This document shows, piece by piece, positions 24,922 through 34,400 of a stretch of DNA of 63,103 bases (position 1 is its first letter; every line of letters starts with the position of its first letter). The notes under the pieces are model-generated. The model was not told the DNA's origin. It worked only from the letters and a program-made list of their open reading frames with translations, and searched no databases. The stretch lies in NCBI GenBank assembly GCA_903907925.1, contig CAIVQB010000008.1, forward strand, positions 1 through 63,103, in the 5' to 3' direction. The DNA is from an uncultured Verrucomicrobiota bacterium (GTDB taxonomy: Bacteria > Verrucomicrobiota > Verrucomicrobiia > Limisphaerales > UBA9464). The position numbers were made by a program, and so were the translations under genes.

Positions 24922-26802
24922 ATGACCAGCGAGACACCGAAGGGCATTCAGACGTGGATTCATTTCCTTGAAGAAGGGGCGGGACAACTCTGGCTGGAGC
25001 GGTTCCTTCTGGCGGTGGTGGCCGGCATGGTGGTCGTGGTGTTCCACTTCATCGAAGCCCGCAATTTCGCCACGCCCGAGGCCATGGATCAGGCCCAGGT
25101 CGCGCGCAATCTCGCGGACGGCCGTGGATTCACCACCTGGAACATCCGGCCGTTGAGCATTCATTTGATGCGGCAGACGGCGAAGACCCATCACCAGACT
25201 GGAACGGTCCTGCCGCCGGGTGGGCATCCGGATCTTGAAAACGGTCCGGTTTTTCCCGTCGTGGTGGCGGCGCTGTTCAAGGTCCTGCCGGCCGGCCTTC
25301 GCTATGCCCCGGCCGCCGCCCCAGCTCCCATTCACCGCATCCCGGGCGAAATGGCGATCAGTTGGTTCAACATCGTTCTGCTCTTTGTCGTGTCCTTCCA
25401 AGTCTATCGACTCGGTTGCCGCCTGTTCGATCCGATCGTCGGATTCCTCGCCGCCGCGGTGATGTTTGGGACCGACTTGATGTGGCGATTCGCCTACTCG
25501 GGGCTGTCGACCCTGCTGCTGATGGCGATGGTGCTCGCTCTCGCCCGGGTCTTGGTCTCGCTGGAGGCGCGGGCGCGTCCTGATGCCCTGCCGGCGCGGG
25601 TGGGCCCGGTCCTTCTCTCCATTGTTTCGGGTGCCTTGGTGGGCCTGCTCTGCCTGACCCGCTATTCCATGGGCTGGCTGGTGATTCCGCTGGTGGTATT
25701 CGTCGCCCTCTTTGGCGGCACCCGGCGATGGCTTTCGGCCGGCCTCGCACTCGCGGTGTTTTTCCTGGTGATCAGTCCGTGGGTGGCCCGGAACTGGCGC
25801 CTGTCGGGTCTCCCGTTTGGAACGGCCACCTGTGTTCTGTTTTCCGGCACGGAATCGTACCCCGATGACCGGTTGGTCCGCTCACTGAACCCCAACATGG
25901 CGGGCGTCGCCTGGGGTGAAATCGTCCAGAAAATCATCAACCATTCGATCGATCAGTTGCAGGAGGACCTTCCGCGCTTCGGCGGCGGCTGGCTCTCGGG
26001 ATTCTTTCTGGTCAGCCTGTTGTTGCCGTTTCGCAATCCGGCCCTCAGCCGCCTGCGCTGGTTTGCCGTTGGCGGATTGGTGATCCTCTTCTTCATTCAG
26101 GCGGCCGGCAGGACCTACCTCTCGACCCTGAATCCGGTGGTGAATTCCGAGAACCTGCTGGTGGTTTTCGCGCCGCTCGCGTTCCTGTTCGGAGCGGGTT
26201 TGCTCCACACGCTCTTTGACGCTCTGGAATTCCCATTCCCGCTGATGAAATCACTGGCGCAGGGTGCGGCAGTGGTGGTCCTGAGCCTGCCGCTGCTCTT
26301 CGCGCTGATTTCGGCCGGGCTGTCGATCGGTGGCACCATCGCCCGGCGTCATCTGCCGATGATTGATCCGCCCTATCGCCCGGACATCGTGCACGATTTG
26401 ATGGGCACCTCGCCGCCGGGATCGCTGATCATGAGCGACATTCCCTGGGCGGTGGCCTGGTACGGAGACCGGGAATGCGTGGGCCTGCCATTACGCGTGA
26501 AGAACGATTACAAGGAGGATTTCTTCGCGATCCATGACGGGGAACGACGGGTCGCGGCCGTCTATCTTTCTCCTCTGCTCGCCAATTCCCCGATGCAGCG
26601 GAGTTATTTTCAGAAGGGATTGCTGGGGCAGTTCGATGACAAACAAGCGGGCGATCCGTGGTTTGATTTTTATCTCAACGCCGCACTGCGGGGGAAGGTC
26701 TATGCGCTGCCCCTGATCCACATTTACGGGCCGGGCTACGCCGAGGAAGGCCACCTGTTTTGTGCCCAACTGAACTGGTGGAAACTTCGGCCCGTGCGTT
26801 GA
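24922..26802 (+). CDS. Polytopic membrane protein, GT-C-type glycosyltransferase-like
   Basis: The 626-residue protein has about 10-12 TMs. The first extracytoplasmic loop contains the ArnT/PMT-like pattern NFATPEAMDQAQVARNLADG, with an acidic MDQAQ segment and GGHPDLENGPVFPVVVAALF. Many GT-C enzymes there carry a DE(A/G)xYxxxA motif and a second acidic site. A soluble domain occupies the last 150 residues. This overall plan fits dolichyl- or undecaprenyl-phosphate sugar transferases acting in the periplasm, but I cannot name the family firmly. ATG 24922 follows a short leader region. It is divergent from the isoaspartyl peptidase gene. Confidence 0.7.
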   Translation: MTSETPKGIQTWIHFLEEGAGQLWLERFLLAVVAGMVVVVFHFIEARNFATPEAMDQAQVARNLADGRGFTTWNIRPLSIHLMRQTAKTHHQTGTVLPPGGHPDLENGPVFPVVVAALFKVLPAGLRYAPAAAPAPIHRIPGEMAISWFNIVLLFVVSFQVYRLGCRLFDPIVGFLAAAVMFGTDLMWRFAYSGLSTLLLMAMVLALARVLVSLEARARPDALPARVGPVLLSIVSGALVGLLCLTRYSMGWLVIPLVVFVALFGGTRRWLSAGLALAVFFLVISPWVARNWRLSGLPFGTATCVLFSGTESYPDDRLVRSLNPNMAGVAWGEIVQKIINHSIDQLQEDLPRFGGGWLSGFFLVSLLLPFRNPALSRLRWFAVGGLVILFFIQAAGRTYLSTLNPVVNSENLLVVFAPLAFLFGAGLLHTLFDALEFPFPLMKSLAQGAAVVVLSLPLLFALISAGLSIGGTIARRHLPMIDPPYRPDIVHDLMGTSPPGSLIMSDIPWAVAWYGDRECVGLPLRVKNDYKEDFFAIHDGERRVAAVYLSPLLANSPMQRSYFQKGLLGQFDDKQAGDPWFDFYLNAALRGKVYALPLIHIYGPGYAEEGHLFCAQLNWWKLRPVR

Positions 26803-26847
26803 ACGGGATCCGGTTGGAGCGCGTTGTCGCAAAAGCCCGCTGCTCGA

Positions 26848-28416
26848 TCACGACAGCCGGAGCACCGAGCGCGCTTCCGCGACGCCGGCGGCGGGGCGGC
26901 CATACTCGCTCGCGGTGACCCGGGCCAGCGCGATCAGATGACGCCAGCGGTAGGCCGGCCGGGTGGAGGCGAATTCATCGGACGCGGTGCGGAAGAATTT
27001 CTCCGCATGCAGTGAACCATCCTCGCTGATCGCATAGCGCAGCATGATGTCGAACATCGGACGCGGCGCGAACCCGAGTTCGCCGTAGCGATGAACCAGC
27101 GCGCTGGCCCGCACCTGCAGATTCCCGCGGATGGCTTCGTCGGTCTCCCGCAGGAGGATTTCGGCATCGGTCATTTTGTTGGCCTGGTCGAGTTGCCAGC
27201 CGAAGGGCAGCGGTTGCCAGTTGAGAAAATCTCCACCGCGCGCGGACCGATCGAGGGCGACCTGGTAGGCGCCGAGGATCAGGCTGGCGAAGCAGTTTCG
27301 GGCGTTGGCGACGCGCGACAGATTGCGCCAGGCGTTTGAGGAATCGCAGGCATGAACGCCGATGGAATCGCCATGGACACTGCCCAGCGGTTTGCCGGCG
27401 ACTTCACTTTGCGCCGTCCGGCCCTGGTCGCGCAGGATGAGTTGATTGGTGGCCAGCGTGATGGCTTCGCCGACGGCGGCGGGTGACATCCCTTCGGCCA
27501 ATGCGGCTGCCGCCGCGGCTGCGGCCTGCACGGGGGACGCCTTGAAGATTGTCAGGCTGAGTTGTTCCACCCAGGCGTCCTCGGCCTGCCGTTCGCCGGG
27601 CGCGCGGCCCATCAGGTGATGTTCCTCGAGCAGTTTCGGCAACAGCGTGCGGGGTTCATCAATCCTGGCATTCGCCGACCAGGACTCGGCCTTCACGCAA
27701 TAGCGCACCGACTGCCGGAGGAGGGTATGCGCCTGCTCCTTGCCGATGATGCTCATCAGATCCCAGGCGCGATAGGGCATCACGACGCGGTGAACCTCCG
27801 TGCTGTCCTGCACGGCCAGGAGCACTTCGTTGAAGGCGTCATCGGTCGAACCCTGCGTGAGGCTCGCCAGGGTCTGTTCGGCGGCATCCACATCCTTGTG
27901 CCGGACCGCCTCGCGCAACTGTTCCGCATGGACCGCTCCACCCGTGGTCGGGCCCGGTTTGACGGCGTGAAGGACTTCACCGGTGCGTCCTCCGTGCTCC
28001 TGAATGCGGTTGGTGTTCCGATACAGCACCTTGAAAATCGGCAGCGGTTGCGATGCCGTGGGAAGCTCCTGCGACATGTGAAATGCCGGGGCGATCGCCA
28101 TCATCGTGTGGAAGCCCACGTAATCTTCACCGCCGAATGTTCGCGCGTTGGCGAGTGCGCCGGCCGCGACGAGCTGCCGCAGCGACGTGCCCGCGCGCAC
28201 CTGGTCGGCCAGCACGGTCATGAGACGCTGAATCGGCGTCTCCTGCATGAGGGTGACCAGCGGTTCCAGCGGGCCGAACGAAAGCGTGTCACTGGCCTCG
28301 CCGGCCAATGCCGGTGAGAGTCCGAGTCCGGTGGCGACTTCATAACCGACGGTGGTGACCATCATGCCACGGCCGACGTCAGCCAGAAATTCCCGACGGG
28401 TGCGCGGTGTGCTCAT
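26848..28416 (-). CDS. Tat-exported protein of unknown function
   Basis: The 522-residue product from ATG 28416 has a twin-arginine signal, TPRTRREFLADVGRGMMV, followed by a cleavage-like region ending ALAGEASD. The mature part is rich in Ala/Glu/Arg helices (AAAAAAALAEGMSPAAVGEA) with conserved-looking segments such as VGFHTMMAIAPAFHMSQ and YRAWDLMSIIGKEQAHT. No named domain was recognised. The His-rich segments may bind metal or heme, but this is guesswork. Tat export suggests the protein folds or loads a cofactor in the cytoplasm. Confidence 0.75.
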   Translation of the reverse strand: MSTPRTRREFLADVGRGMMVTTVGYEVATGLGLSPALAGEASDTLSFGPLEPLVTLMQETPIQRLMTVLADQVRAGTSLRQLVAAGALANARTFGGEDYVGFHTMMAIAPAFHMSQELPTASQPLPIFKVLYRNTNRIQEHGGRTGEVLHAVKPGPTTGGAVHAEQLREAVRHKDVDAAEQTLASLTQGSTDDAFNEVLLAVQDSTEVHRVVMPYRAWDLMSIIGKEQAHTLLRQSVRYCVKAESWSANARIDEPRTLLPKLLEEHHLMGRAPGERQAEDAWVEQLSLTIFKASPVQAAAAAAAALAEGMSPAAVGEAITLATNQLILRDQGRTAQSEVAGKPLGSVHGDSIGVHACDSSNAWRNLSRVANARNCFASLILGAYQVALDRSARGGDFLNWQPLPFGWQLDQANKMTDAEILLRETDEAIRGNLQVRASALVHRYGELGFAPRPMFDIMLRYAISEDGSLHAEKFFRTASDEFASTRPAYRWRHLIALARVTASEYGRPAAGVAEARSVLRLS

Positions 28417-28679
28417 AGGAGGTTCGAAGTTCGAATGGAAATGGATCGGGTGGGACATTGCAGCGATACGCCGCCGCCGGGCTGGGTCAAGGGGTTTATC
28501 GGGCCGTCTTTGGAACGAGGCCTGCCTGCAGGGCGCAGGTGCCGGAGTTCCGACAGAGGCGGCCTGGTGTTCTCGGACGGAATTTGAAGCCCGGTACGCC
28601 GGCCTTCTCCAGGTGATTTCGGGGGCAAAAACGGGATTGCCTTCCCGGGAAGGTTTCCTCATTAACGCCGGCTCTCAGT

Positions 28680-29477
28680 ATGAAAACACACACACGCACA
28701 CTGTCATCGGTCGTCCTCGTGGCGGCCGCCACCACCATCGCCGTCGCGGAGGATGCCCCGAAGAATTCGTGGGAAACCTCGGCCAACGCGAACCTCGGAC
28801 TCAGCTCGGGTAATTCCAAAAACTTCATCGTCAACACCGGCATCCTGTCGGTGAAGAAGTGGGACAAGAACGAATTGTCCGCCAGCGCCGACGTGAATTA
28901 CGGAGAGACGACCACCATCGGCCCGAACGCTGCCCACACGGCGCTGATTGAAACCAAGACCACCACCGCCCAAAGCTACGGTGCCGGTCTCCAATACAAC
29001 CGCCTCGTCTGGGAGGACCGCGGCTATATCCTCGGCAAGGCTGACGCCCGGCAGGACAAGGTCGCTGGTGTCGATCATCGGTTCACCCTCGCACCCGGTC
29101 TCGGCTATTACATCGTCCGGGAAAAGGATCTCGAGCTCAGCGGTGAAGTCGGGCCGGGGTTCGTCTTTGAAAAACTCAAGGGCCTTCCCGAGAGAAATTA
29201 CATCACCGCGCGCATTGCCGAGAAGTTCAAGTGGAACATCAGCGAACACGCCCGCCTGTTCCAGGACCTGGAATACCTCCCGGAGGTCGATCGTTTCGGC
29301 AACTACGTCGCCAACGCCTCGGTCAAGCTGGAGGCAGACATCAACAAGTCGCTCGCGTTGAACATCACCCTGCGCGACACCTACCGCAGCAAGCCGGCTC
29401 CGTATGACGTGTTGCCGGTCGTCTTCCGCAAGAAGAACGATCTGACTCTGACCGCGGGTGTTACCTACAAGTTCTGA
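28680..29477 (+). CDS. DUF481-family outer-membrane beta-barrel protein
   Basis: The 265-residue precursor has a signal peptide ending near AVAED. The mature part shows alternating amphipathic beta strands (NANLGLSSGNSKNFIVNTG, YGAGLQYNRLVWEDRGYIL) and ends in Phe (LTAGVTYKF), a BAM recognition signature. The pattern is that of the YdiY/DUF481 family of about 250 residues. Function is unknown; members are salt- or acid-induced in enterobacteria. It ends 39 bases before a strong terminator, so it is probably a monocistronic gene. Confidence 0.85.
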   Translation: MKTHTRTLSSVVLVAAATTIAVAEDAPKNSWETSANANLGLSSGNSKNFIVNTGILSVKKWDKNELSASADVNYGETTTIGPNAAHTALIETKTTTAQSYGAGLQYNRLVWEDRGYILGKADARQDKVAGVDHRFTLAPGLGYYIVREKDLELSGEVGPGFVFEKLKGLPERNYITARIAEKFKWNISEHARLFQDLEYLPEVDRFGNYVANASVKLEADINKSLALNITLRDTYRSKPAPYDVLPVVFRKKNDLTLTAGVTYKF

Positions 29478-29516
29478 ACCGGGTTGGAATCGAACCCATC
29501 CCGTCGTTTTGACCGA

Positions 29517-29551
29517 CGCCGTCCGCTTCCCGCGGGCGGCGTTTTTGTTTT
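29517..29551 (+). terminator. Rho-independent terminator after the DUF481 gene
   Basis: Stem CGCCGTCCGC (29517-29526), loop TTCCC, and GCGGGCGGCG (29532-29541) with one G-T pair, followed by TTTTTGTTTT. Confidence 0.85.
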
Positions 29552-29583
29552 CCGCGCCAACCCCGACCGCGGCAGCATGAGTC

Positions 29584-30894
29584 ATGATTGGAACGCGCTC
29601 AGGGAGGCGGTGGATCGTCTTGGTCATTGGCGGCGCGGTTCTGGTCGGACTCTTTCTCCTCGTGGCTTTGAACGGCCGCTCCGGCGGCCTGGAGAATCGA
29701 CTCACCGCCTACCGTGCCGCGGGGATTCCCGTCACCTTCGATGAATTGGAGCGTGGTTGCCTCGAGATTCCAGACTCCGAGAACGAAGCCCTCAAAGTAG
29801 AGGAGGCGGTGGGCGGATGGTTGCACCTGGGAACCATCAACCTGTTGGATGGAACGTTTCCTGACAGCCTCGTCCGGGACGATGCCAGCTGGGTGAATGT
29901 TGAACTTTCCCGGAATGCCGGGAGCCTCGAACGGATTCATTCTGTAACTGAGTCCGCACGCGGCCGGTTTCGGATTGTTCGAACCGCGGGCGATGAGCGT
30001 GTAAACCGGATGCACACATGCTGGCATTGGATTCAGGGCGGGGTCGGGATGATGAAGGTGGAAGCTCGGGTGGAGTGCCTCCGTGGGAACCCGGCCAGGG
30101 CTTCCCGCGCCCTGGTTTCCGGACTCCGGGTTCTGCGGATGGGGGAAGGTATTCCAATGGCGGGTCGGGTTTGGGAACTGGCCCAACTCCGGGACGACCT
30201 CCTGGCAGAGTTGGAAAAGGTTTTCTCAGGTCCCCCGGTTGAACCGCCCGCATTGGAAGCGATGGCTCGGGAGATGGCGCTCCAGGAGGCGGGCCTCGGA
30301 TCGACCTTGGCTCTCCGGGACCTGCGCTGCGAAATCCTGGAGAGCTTCCGGCGAAACTGGGAAGATTCAGGGGCTATAAATGGGGCCGCACCCGGCCTGC
30401 TTGAGCGCTCCGTCTTCTCCCTGTACAAGGGGGCCGGAATTCCGGGACGTGATTTGGGGCGGGTCCTGGCAGCATTGGATGAATTCGAGGCCCGGGTGGA
30501 GGGACCGCCAGAACGGTTTTTCGCGATCGAACCGCGACGGCTCGAGGAGAGCGGTGTCCCCGGTGCGCTGAATCACCTGTTTTCAAACCAGGAGACCCGG
30601 TACCGACAACTCATGTACGCCCTCTGGGAACAGCAGGCGCGATCGGTTGCCGGAATCCGGTGTGCGGTGACGGCGCTCGCGATCGAACGTTGGCGGCTCC
30701 GGCATGGAGGGACCCTGCCGGAACGCCTGGAACAATTGGTTCCCGGCCTTCTGCCGTCGATCCCGGTTCGGCCGATCGACGGAGGCGCGCTGAGGTATTT
30801 GCCGACGAGATCGGGGTACGGACTGGAATGCAGCACTCACGATCACGATGTTCGCGGTCCGGTGCGGTTTATCGTGAAGTTCCAGCCCCGCTAA
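29584..30894 (+). CDS. PVC-type hypothetical protein with one membrane anchor
   Basis: The 436-residue protein has an N-terminal TM (WIVLVIGGAVLVGLFLLVAL) and a large extracytoplasmic helical region. The C-terminal segment ALAIERWRLRHGGTLPERLE, with LVPGLLPSIPVRPIDGG after it, is a signature of a large family of uncharacterised Planctomycete/Verrucomicrobia membrane proteins. Its end overlaps the convergent thioesterase stop by four bases. No function can be assigned. Confidence 0.7.
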   Translation: MIGTRSGRRWIVLVIGGAVLVGLFLLVALNGRSGGLENRLTAYRAAGIPVTFDELERGCLEIPDSENEALKVEEAVGGWLHLGTINLLDGTFPDSLVRDDASWVNVELSRNAGSLERIHSVTESARGRFRIVRTAGDERVNRMHTCWHWIQGGVGMMKVEARVECLRGNPARASRALVSGLRVLRMGEGIPMAGRVWELAQLRDDLLAELEKVFSGPPVEPPALEAMAREMALQEAGLGSTLALRDLRCEILESFRRNWEDSGAINGAAPGLLERSVFSLYKGAGIPGRDLGRVLAALDEFEARVEGPPERFFAIEPRRLEESGVPGALNHLFSNQETRYRQLMYALWEQQARSVAGIRCAVTALAIERWRLRHGGTLPERLEQLVPGLLPSIPVRPIDGGALRYLPTRSGYGLECSTHDHDVRGPVRFIVKFQPR

Positions 30895-31385
30895 TCCGGT
30901 TTCTGCTGTTTCTGGAAAAACGGGGGTATCCCGTCGGCGAAATCCTCGAGGACGGCGTCGGTGACGGCGTCGGGCACGGGCAGGTATTTTCCGGTGGCTT
31001 CGGCCAGCAATTCGCCGGCCGCATTGCGAAGTTCACCCCGCGCCAGGAACAGGCGATTGCGCTTGTTCTCGGTGACTTCCCCGCGGGCAACGACTTCGAT
31101 CCGGGTGGCGGTGGGACGCAGGAACCGCACCGTCAACTCCGCACAATAAACGAACCGGTTCGCGGCGATGCCGATCGCCCAGACCATCACCTCGTCGAGC
31201 ACCGTCGCGATCACCCCACCATGGACGGTGTCGCGGAATCCGGAGAATTCCGGTCGAAAACTGAACCGCGTCTCCGCCGCCGTCCCCGCAATCTGGAAGC
31301 CGAGGTTCAATCCGAGCGGATTCGCGCTGCCGCAAGCGTAGCACGAGCGCGTGGTGGGAAGGATTTCCGGCGACACGGAGTTCAC
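30891..31385 (-). CDS. PaaI-type hotdog thioesterase
   Basis: The 164-residue cytosolic protein has the 4HBT/PaaI signature HGGVIATVLDEVMVWA, where the acidic residue is the catalytic one. Before it lies a Cys-containing CYACGSANPLGLNLGF segment often seen in this family. The core is about 130 residues, as expected. It probably hydrolyses acyl- or aryl-CoA thioesters; substrate unknown. The start is GTG at 31385 inside a dispersed repeat (31373-31487), with an alternative GTG three codons downstream. The N-terminal residues may therefore derive from the repeat. Confidence 0.85.
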   Translation of the reverse strand: MNSVSPEILPTTRSCYACGSANPLGLNLGFQIAGTAAETRFSFRPEFSGFRDTVHGGVIATVLDEVMVWAIGIAANRFVYCAELTVRFLRPTATRIEVVARGEVTENKRNRLFLARGELRNAAGELLAEATGKYLPVPDAVTDAVLEDFADGIPPFFQKQQKPD

Positions 31386-31487
31386 GAATTTACACGGATT
31401 CCTGATGAGTTGAACTCATGCTGCAAACCATGGAGAGCACGTCAGTTTGTCTATAATTTGCTCCGTGAAAATCCGTGCAATCCGTGT
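31373..31487. repeat. About 115-bp imperfect palindromic repeat (ACACGGATT family), copy 3
   Basis: The left arm begins ACACGGAGTTCACGAATTTA, followed by ACACGGATTCCTGATG. The right arm ends CTCCGTGAAAATCCGTGCAA TCCGTGT (break added). The length matches copies 1 and 2. The left arm overlaps the first codons of the thioesterase gene, and the right arm ends a few bases from the stop of the dual-ThuA gene. Confidence 0.75.
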
Positions 31488-31493
31488 CGTTCC

Positions 31494-34400
31494 TCACTTG
31501 CCGGCGCCGGTGATCCAGTCCTCGTGGTGCGAGGACCAGTAGATCGAGTTGCGCAGGATTTGTTGATACGCCTCCAGACTGTGGGCGATGCCATCGTGAC
31601 CGAGGGTGATACCGGCGATGCGCGTGGCCGGATGTTTCACGATGAAGACCTGGGGGAAGGTCTTGTTCTTCGATTCCGAATGCGCGGTGGCGAGGACTTC
31701 AATCGGCGTTCCCTGGGGATCGGCTTCGAAGTAGTAGAGTTCGTCGCTGATGGCGAACTTCTCGGGCACGCCCTTGAGGATCGGATGTTGGACACCGGTC
31801 AACGTCACGTCGAAGGGGCCATAGCGGTCGTGTCCCCTGGCGCCGCCGCCGGCGAGGTCCTTGTTGTACGCGGCCCAATTGGCCCAGTTGTACCACAGAC
31901 CCGGATGGAGCAGGACCAGACCCTTGCCCGCGGCGGCATGGGCGGTGATGGCGTCGCGGACGGCCGGATCGGGGAAGGCCTTGTTGGCGCTGATCACCAG
32001 CACGTCGGCCGCTTGAACGGAGGCCACCGAAACCTCCTGGGGTTCCAGATAGTTCGCGCTCATGTGGCCGGATTTATTGAGCAGTTCGACGTCCGCGAGG
32101 TTGAACCAGCGATTGTAATCGTGTGAGGCACCGCCGCCGATGAGGAGCACCTTGAGCCCGGCGTTCCATTTCAGGACCGGGGTGACGGGGGCTGCGGGTG
32201 CGGCCTCGGCGCGCGGGGAACCGCCGATTTCCGCGGTGATGGCGAAGAGCGTCGGGGCCACGCCGTTGTCGTAACTTTCCAGGGTCAGCTTCTCGACGAC
32301 GCCGTTCGGCTTGAGTTCCTTGGTGAACCAGCGGACCTGGCCGCGGCCGCGGGTGAATTGGGCGAGCGCCTTGGATCCAGGGACATCCTGCTGTCCGTTG
32401 TAGTCGGCGATTTCCTGGCCGTTGCGCAGGATGATCTCCTGGGTGGCACCGCCGGCGAAGGTTGCGGTGACTTTCAACACCGGCAACTTGTCATCACCCA
32501 CGGCGGGAAAGCCCCAGCCGCCGACGCCGCCGAGGAAATGGAGTCGGCTGGCCGCGACGCCGACCTTGACCTCGACCTTTTGCGGCAGGGTTTTGCGCGA
32601 CCAGGAATCGGGGGCGCCACCCTTGAGAACAATCACGTTGGCGACGGCCTTCTGCGGGCTGACCACGTCGAAGGGAACATCGTCCACCTTCTTCAGGCCA
32701 TAGCTGCGGAAGGAAACCGTCTCGTCGACATTGTCCGGTGAGTTGTAGAGCCCGCGGCTGTTGTTGGCGGTGAAGGCACCGGTGAGGTCCACCATCCGGA
32801 ACCGGTTTTCGTCGGCGCAAATGAAGGTGAGAAGATCCCGGAGACCGTCGGCTCCGAGCTGTTCAAATCCCTCAGGCATCAGCGACCGGCCGGAGCTGGA
32901 CCGCGTCTTGATGTTCGAGGTGGGAATCGTGAAATCGCCAGTAGCATTGCGAAGAATAACTTCCTTGGCGTTTTCGCGGTCGATGATGCCGTCGTAGGAC
33001 TGGTCATCCTTGGTCTCGATGGTGGTGGAGACGAAGTTGGGTTCGACCTGCCGGTTGGGATCGACGATGTGGACGAGGAGATCGGCGGCACCGTGGGCAC
33101 CCATGCCGGTGAGGTTCGGCGCGAGGTTCCGGCCCTCGGTCTTGAACTGGTGACAACCGGCGCAATTGGCGGTGAACACCTTGTGGCCATTCTCGACATT
33201 GCCGGGTTTGACCACTTCGACGGACAGGCGGGCGATGAGGGCGTCCTTTTCCTTGGCCTCGGGCCCTTTCAATTCGTCGATGACGGTGTTGGCGCGTTTG
33301 GCGACGGCGGCATCGGGATGAGTGCGGAGCCGGTGCTGACGGGCGGGTCCCAGCTTGAGCAGGTCGATGTTCTTGGCGGCGACGGCGTCGAGGAAGGCGA
33401 GGGCCGCCTCGGTGCGTTTGACGATCTGGCCAAAGGCGGGTTCGACCACCTCGGGGGGCAGGTTGGGGAAGGCGGCGACGATGGCGACTGCAGAGTCCGG
33501 GGCCAGTCCGAGGGCTTCAACGATGCGCTGCTGGAGGACCGGGCTGGAGCCGGGTCCGAGCAGGGCGGCGACCGCGGGGATGATGGTGGCGTCCATCTTC
33601 CGGACGCCGATGAGGTTGGCGGCGATCTGTCCGCGGACGGCGTCGCTCAACGTCGTGTCCTTGAGCTGGGCTTCAGCGCTGGCGACGGCGGGCCGGACCG
33701 CGTTGGCGAGTTTGCCCTCGGTGTCCCAACGGGCCACAAGCGGCAGGACCGATCCGGCGGTGCGGGGATTGGCGAGCAGGGTCGCGAGCGGGGCCGACAG
33801 TTGGGGCGTCCAAGCCTGATTCTGAGTCGACTTGAGAGCGGGCGTATAGGCGTCGAGGGCCGCCTGTTTCAGCCCGTCCGCCGCCGCGGGGGCTTCCGCG
33901 AGGACTCGGAGGAAATTCCGCGGCGCCTGGCGGGGCGGGTTGGCGGCAATCAGTCGGGCCAGGTGCGGAACATAGGCTGCCCCGAAAGCCGGATCGGGGG
34001 CCGTCAACACGCGGTCGAGGACCAGGATTGGATTGGCGTTGGCGGCGCCGACGGCGGCGGATTCGAGCCATTGATTCTTGAGCCGGGGCCAGACCTCGGC
34101 GAGTGCCTTGGCGTTGCCTTCGGTGGACGATTCGCTGCTCATGGCCATGAGGGCCTGGATCTGGACCCGGGCGTTGCGATCGAACACGAGCTGACGGATC
34201 CGGTCCTCAATGCGGATGTTGGGGAGGGTGCGGCGTTCCGCGACCAAGCGGACGGCATTCTTGCGCACGGCAGGGTCGGTGTCCGACATGCCTTCGAGGA
34301 CGACGTCGGCGTTCAGTTGGTGAAGGTTGTCGAAGGTGTAAAGCGCCTGGATTCGAGCGTAGCGATTGGTGCTCGACTTGAGGAGCGTGGCGAGTTGGTT

